DNA from: Archegozetes longisetosus
Lineage: Eukaryota > Arthropoda > Arachnida > Sarcoptiformes > Trhypochthoniidae
Length of the DNA stretch: 64,000 nucleotides
Assembly: GCA_018873245.2 (NCBI GenBank)
Contig: JAEMBT020000004.1
Span: 3,892,573 to 3,956,572 of the forward strand
Direction: 5' to 3'
Numbering within the stretch: position 1 is the first letter of the stretch; each line of letters starts with the position of its first letter. Of this stretch, positions 59,457 to 64,000 are shown piece after piece. The notes beneath the pieces were generated by a model. That model made no database searches, had not been told where the DNA came from, and saw only the letters and a list, made by a program, of their open reading frames with translations. A program made the position numbers and the translations under genes.

Positions 59457-60071
59457 CACAGCCGTAGTCAGCGGGGGGCTAGGGAGCTATAGCCCCCCCA
59501 AAGGTTTTTCAAAGTTTAAGTTAAATCAAAGGTTTGATAATAAATTAATAGATATTTTAATGGGAGTTAGCGCTTGCTATCCAATACCCAAGCATTTCAT
59601 GAACTTTGAAATTATGAAGCCTTTTGCTACTCATTATTGTTTGAATCTAGAAAATTTAAAGTCAAATTCTGAAACTCCAAAATTATTATTCTATGAATGC
59701 GAAGATACTTTTAGTGTCTATGAAAAATTAACTGATTATTCAAACTCTATGCCAGACTTATTAAAGTATTTTAAGATATCATTAACTATAGGATGTGTTA
59801 ATGTTTCGCGTGAAAAGAGTTTTTCAACATTAAGAAGAATTAAAACTTATTTGAGAATTTCGATGTCTAATGACAGATTAAACGGTTTGGCTCTTATTTC
59901 GATTGAAAGAGAAATTGCATTATCTATTAATCTAGATAATTTTGCCATTGGATTTGGTAAAAATCATTGTAACAGAAAAATTGTATTGTATTAAATTTTG
60001 ATTAGATAAAGCTTAACTGAGAATTTTCAGACATTTAGCCCCTCTAGACCAAAAAGCTGGCTACGGCAGTG
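59457..60071 (+). mobile_element. hAT element, internally deleted, 8-bp target duplication
   Basis: Flanked by ATTCAAAG (59449-59456 and 60072-60079). Inverted ends CACAGCCGTAGTCAGC and complement CACTGCCGTAGCCAGC. It carries the C-terminal part of a hAT transposase in one open frame (59419-59994): VSREKSFSTLRRIKTYLR, then SMSNDRLNGLALISIERE, the conserved hAT dimerisation region. The zinc finger and catalytic DDE are deleted. Inserted between gene3 and psi4. Confidence 0.92.
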
Positions 60072-60215
60072 ATTCAAAGATATACATCAATTCATATGTT
60101 TCAAACTCACTCAAAATCATTTCCGGTTTTTCCTTGAGAGTCTTCAATTACTTTATAAACTTGAAGAAATTGCTAGAAGTTTGTTTTGCTGTTGTTTATA
60201 CATTTAGTTTTGATA

Positions 60216-60412
60216 TTAAATGCTTGCATTCATGAGTTTTACAAATGTGTTTTCATCATCTTTAATTTTACTGCATGTTTGACCAATTTTAAGGTTCTGC
60301 CTATTAACTAATTTCTTGAAATACTCTCGATTAACTTTGACGACTGCAGTTCGTGGAATGCGATCAATCAATTTGATGGCTCTCCGATGTTGTTTCTTAT
60401 ACGCCATATTAT
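60216..60412 (-). pseudogene. Orphan last exon of a luciferase-like gene (psi4)
   Basis: Acceptor ATTAG|ATAATATGGC at 60412 as in exon 4 of gene2 and gene3, then AYKKQHRRAIKLIDRIPRT, AVVKVNREYFKKLVNR. Its 3' extension (KTHL-type TTTGTAAAACTCATGAATGCAAGCA) matches psi1 and not gene2/gene3, so psi4 is the mirror partner of psi1. No upstream exons were found to 61 kb. Confidence 0.85.
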
Positions 60413-61053
60413 CTAATTATCTGATAGAGAATTGAAAGTATTTTAATTAATAGGCTATAAAACCTAAAATTTATGCAACTTTTATTTACAAAGTGTCTTT
60501 AGAAGTTATCTCGATATAATTACTACTCAGTCACTACAATATAAAAGCATGCTTCGTTATCATTTACTCGCATTATCTTGTATAAAGAGAGCAAACATTT
60601 TTAAAATTCGAAAAAATCGAATTTGAAAAAAGTTGCTAACTAGTTTGGGAGTGCTAGATATGATGAATGAATGTTTTCTCTTACGCAGATCAGTTTCTAA
60701 TAATTATTTCAAGACAGTTCACACATTATACATGACTAAAAATAGAACCTCAAACAAAATTCAATTCTTAATTACTTTTATACAAATTAACAATTTTTAT
60801 AACTATTTGCCATCAATTAATTTTCTGTTAAACAATCGTGCTTTATAGCAAACCTAAATCTCAACAAAACATTTGAAAAAATTTTGAGACATTTATTAGC
60901 GTCTTAATAGTATTTGACCTCATTATTATTTAGTAGATTTTACAGACCCTTCAAGTAAATTCTGTAGACGAAGAGGACGCAATTGAACACAATTATAAGC
61001 ACTATATTAAAATATAAAAACAATATTGATGAAAAGCAATTTGAATATATAGG
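60413..61053. other. Intergenic, no gene seen
   Basis: No recognisable luciferase-like exons or other genes. AT-rich. Confidence 0.4.
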
Positions 61054-61797
61054 GTTGCACGAAATATTTTACCCTGGGGCCACAGAAAAAAATAGAGCTC
61101 GAACACAAGCTAATTTTCAAGCCAAATCCAATCCGTACCCGCAAGGGTTTGTAAGCGGGTTACCCGTAAAAATGACAAATGCTCATAATTCAATATTTTA
61201 TTAAATCGTATTTCATTACTACGATTCATTACTATAAGATTATTGTATTCTGTCAGTTTTTTTTAATAGAAATCAAAGTTTGATCTCGTAAATAGTAATT
61301 ACCCATATTACTTGAATCAAGAGATGATCATTTATCAGATAATGCAATACAAGCGTGGCTAAGGTTTCTCTCACTAGATAAATTTTTAGCAGGAATTGAT
61401 AGCAAATGCCTAAAAATTATGAAAAGATTCGGATATTTGAGTTTATTTTGTACCCAAAATTGCACTATTAGAGCGTTTAGTATAAAATTATTCACTAAAT
61501 CCAAATAATTTTATACTTTAACATATTTTCCATTGATTGAGACTGTTTTCTCTGCAATATTAATAAAGTCTGTGAGACTGAAGAGTCAACTTTAACATCA
61601 GTAATAATACTTTTATCAGAAGTTTGTGTATTTTAGATATTAATACTTTCTGAGGTTGATTTCAATAAATTGACCTACATAATTAACATTTAATTTAAAA
61701 AAATAAAGTATTTTTGTTTATGGACGGGTTTTCGAGAAAAATTTTTCAAACCCGACCCAAACCCGTACGGGTTCAGGGTTTCATGTTCGACCTCTAG
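61054..61797. mobile_element. hAT-like nonautonomous element (tentative)
   Basis: Left end TAGGGTTGCACGAAATATTT and right end, read as complement, TAGAGGTCGAACATGAAACC are similar. Both sides have CCCG/CGGGTT-rich subterminal words (GTACCCGCAAGGGTTTG; CCCGTACGGGTTCAGGG), common in hAT elements. No target duplication found, interior decayed. Confidence 0.5.
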
Positions 61798-61869
61798 CAA
61801 AAACTACAAATGATAAAAAATTGAAGAAAGCTCTATTTCAAACGTAACATAAAATGAGATTAATGTACA

Positions 61870-62300
61870 AAATTTCAATAATTTGTGTGCTTCCCGTTCA
61901 CAGCTACAATAGCTTTTATGCGTTCGGGATAAAAGCAAAGTAAATCTTCAAATAATTTAGTGCGATTTCCAGGTTTTTGAGCACGTCTGTGAGATGTTGA
62001 AGTAGAGTTGTGTATGAAAAACGGTTTAAACCAACTTCTTCAAGCATTTTTACGTCAACTTCATTCTTAATTATAGACTCAATATGTTAAATATTGATAG
62101 AAAGTCTCTATTGTTGAAGGTCTTCCGAAAAGACATGCTGGCGTGAGAAAGTTATTGTCAATTTGAGTATCGACAAAGAAGGGATTCTCAATCTTAAGGT
62201 AGACACATCGCAAAAATCCGAAAATTTTATCAAGGACCACAGAGGAAGGATACCCAGAGGTGAGCTTAAAATGCTCATCCAAAGAGCATGTAATTTGATC
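61870..62300 (-). pseudogene. Tc1-like transposase remnant (tentative)
   Basis: On the minus strand, SHRRAQKPGNRTKLFEDLLC and then PERIKAIVAVNGKHTNYW resemble the C-terminal tail of Tc1-type transposases (PRRxxAVIxAxGGHTxY). Upstream minus-strand frames to 62300 (FGRPSTIETF) are broken. No inverted repeats were located. Confidence 0.35.
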
Positions 62301-62309
62301 ATTTTCAAG

Positions 62310-63005
62310 ATTTATTGAAACTCCAAAGATTTTCTAATCTTTATACTATGAGGTAAATTTTCCAACATTTGTACAGTTGATCAATAAACTTTTTATATTG
62401 AACCCGGATTATCCATGATGCAGGCGGATAAGATAAGATAAGAAGGCGAGATATAATTTGAATTAATTACAAATTTTTTATTGCTTATTTATAGAAAAAC
62501 ATCGATTTATTTAAAGTTAATAACAATCAAGAAGCCATAGAATGAAATCGAATGATCAAATATATCGATAGATATTTTTCATAAGATAAACGTGTCACTT
62601 CAAACTAAAATTTTTAAATAACATACGAATACTATATCAAAAAATGTTTGCGGAATATCAAGAAAAGATTTCCGGTATATCCTCTATAAATATTTATTAC
62701 ACATTCATATTCAAGGATATTGTATTTTTTTAATCAGCGTGGTTAAGTCTCGTTCAGTTAATCACGTTACATTCAAAACAATTTAGAGGGGGTATTAGGG
62801 TATATTTCTAACAAATGATCAAGCACTACATTCGGCTAAATATTTTAGTCCTCATACAATACTGGAAATTCTGAGACACTTAGTTACCCTATTTATATTA
62901 TAGAGCTAGTTTTAAATTCATCTGGAAAGGAGAAATTATACTTTATAATCGTTAGCTCAGTGAATTTTATGTCTCGTTCTAACGAGCAATAGCATGTGTT
63001 AACTG
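62310..63005. other. Intergenic, no gene seen
   Basis: AT-rich; no repeat or gene recognised. Confidence 0.4.
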
Positions 63006-63185
63006 GTATATGACTACTATACGTTTCAATAATATATTCTCATACTCTTAATTCTAAACCTTAACCTAACTAACTTGAATGAATTAATCACAATACTGCT
63101 ATTTTAGGCAAGTTTAGGAACTTGGCGCACGTGTAGCAGTGCCTGGTGTATAATAATATATTATTACAACACAGTAGTCATATAC
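63006..63185. repeat. Hairpin MITE, family A copy 2 (diverged)
   Basis: Ends GTATATGACTACTATACG and complement GTATATGACTACTGTG. It shares the inner CACTGCTACACGTGC block and a TTAACCTAAC tract with the copy at 6550-6837. Confidence 0.6.
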
Positions 63186-63483
63186 TAATGAATGCATTAA
63201 ACGTAGGTTTTGCTAATAAGAGTTCTTTCTAATCCGAATAAATTTTTCATTTCAGGCAAACAACTAAACAATGGTCGCGATGATTTCTAGAAAACACATG
63301 AAAATGTGGTTAAATCCATTGTATAAGTTATCAGTTTATATTTTTATAATGTTAAAATAAAACTGTTGCAAAAAAGCTTGCAAACTATCTATAGTAGTAA
63401 ATTATTAATAGAAAAATTGGCATAAGATGACTACGAAAGTTTTTAGCCTAGGTAGGTTCTCGTTAATATTTCTTGATGAAATT

Positions 63484-64000
63484 TGGTATTTAGATAGAAC
63501 AAATCTTTAAAACAAAAAATACAAAGTTACACATATTCGTATCTATTGGCTGTAAGTATCTGTAAGTGAAACTTATTGAAACTCAAAATTCAACTAAGTT
63601 ACATAATGTGTATTTTTACATCCATTAAAAAATATTTCATGCTATTGTAAATAATCTGACACTATTGTAAGTTAAAGTTCATAAAGAAAATTCACTCATT
63701 TCTAAATCTATTGATAAAAAAGGATAAAACCCCATTTCAAAAGTCTGAAAAACTCTAAGCACAAAATTTCACTCTTGATTTAACCCAGGCAATTAATTTC
63801 TAGAAAATATTGTATTAGATGGATGAAATTAATTCTCTTTTAGATCTCACAAGAAACGGATATTGGTTTATATAAGGTTTCTATGGGAGATTTTTTGACA
63901 AAATATGCTTACAGAGGTATAAAACCATAGCCAATAGATACGAATATGTGCAATTTTGTATTTTATTTATTCTAAAGAGTTGTTCTATCTAAATATCAAA
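63484..64000. repeat. TIR element reaching the right edge of the window
   Basis: Left arm from 63484 (TTGGTATTTAGATAGAACAA ... CACATATTCGTATCTATTGGCT) is mirrored by 63913-64000. The right end lies at or just beyond the window. Interior noncoding. Confidence 0.65.

Noticed and set aside
1..64000. CRISPR arrays, bacterial operons, rRNA or intact tRNA genes
   Set aside because: None seen. The only regular array is the minisatellite at 34.9 kb, which has no spacers, and all genes show eukaryotic splicing.

Overview
The window is AT-rich animal nuclear DNA (about 30% GC by eye). Genes are split by short GT-AG introns, mostly 50-130 bp, there are no operons, and DNA-transposon remnants are dense. 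The gene content points to an arthropod: an ionotropic receptor, a luciferase-like acyl-CoA synthetase cluster, a NOX5-type oxidase and a large PEP-synthase/rifampicin-phosphotransferase-like gene of the kind common in chelicerates. A mite is the best guess. This is inferred from family distribution and not proved.

Left part (0-19 kb): an ionotropic-receptor-like exon runs off the left edge. A NOX5-like oxidase lies on the minus strand (1.9-4.3 kb) with no EF-hand exons in reach. A secreted protein with two copies of a Cys-rich module is at 7.8 kb and a four-TM protein at 11.4 kb. Two broken LC8 dynein-light-chain copies (5.4 and 14.1 kb) and a nest of Tc1/mariner-type relics (13.1-17.6 kb) fill the spaces.

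Middle (18-37 kb): the main housekeeping block. It holds a six-exon DHHC palmitoyltransferase (-), a TAF1C-like Pol I factor (-), a single-exon SMYD-type SET/MYND protein with a C-terminal membrane tail (+), an F-box/LRR protein (-), a PEP-synthase-like gene of about 1,270 codons in at least 11 exons (-), a foldback element with an expanded 15-bp minisatellite, and a 168-residue protein with one BRC-like (RAD51-binding) motif (-).

Right part (37-64 kb): mostly mobile DNA. It includes a decayed DDE transposon with TA target duplications, an ionotropic receptor with one frame break, an ALDH pseudogene split by a hairpin MITE, and a small secreted peptide gene. Then comes a large imperfect inverted duplication of luciferase-like/4CL-like genes: psi1(+), gene2(+), spacer, gene3(-), psi4(-). 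Gene2 and gene3 both assemble into 537-residue proteins with identical exon lengths. Gene3 carries a 1.6-kb hAT-like insertion in its second intron, and that insertion holds a pogo-like element.

Exon joins were worked out by hand from splice consensus and reading phase. No database search was run, so family names rest on motif recognition.
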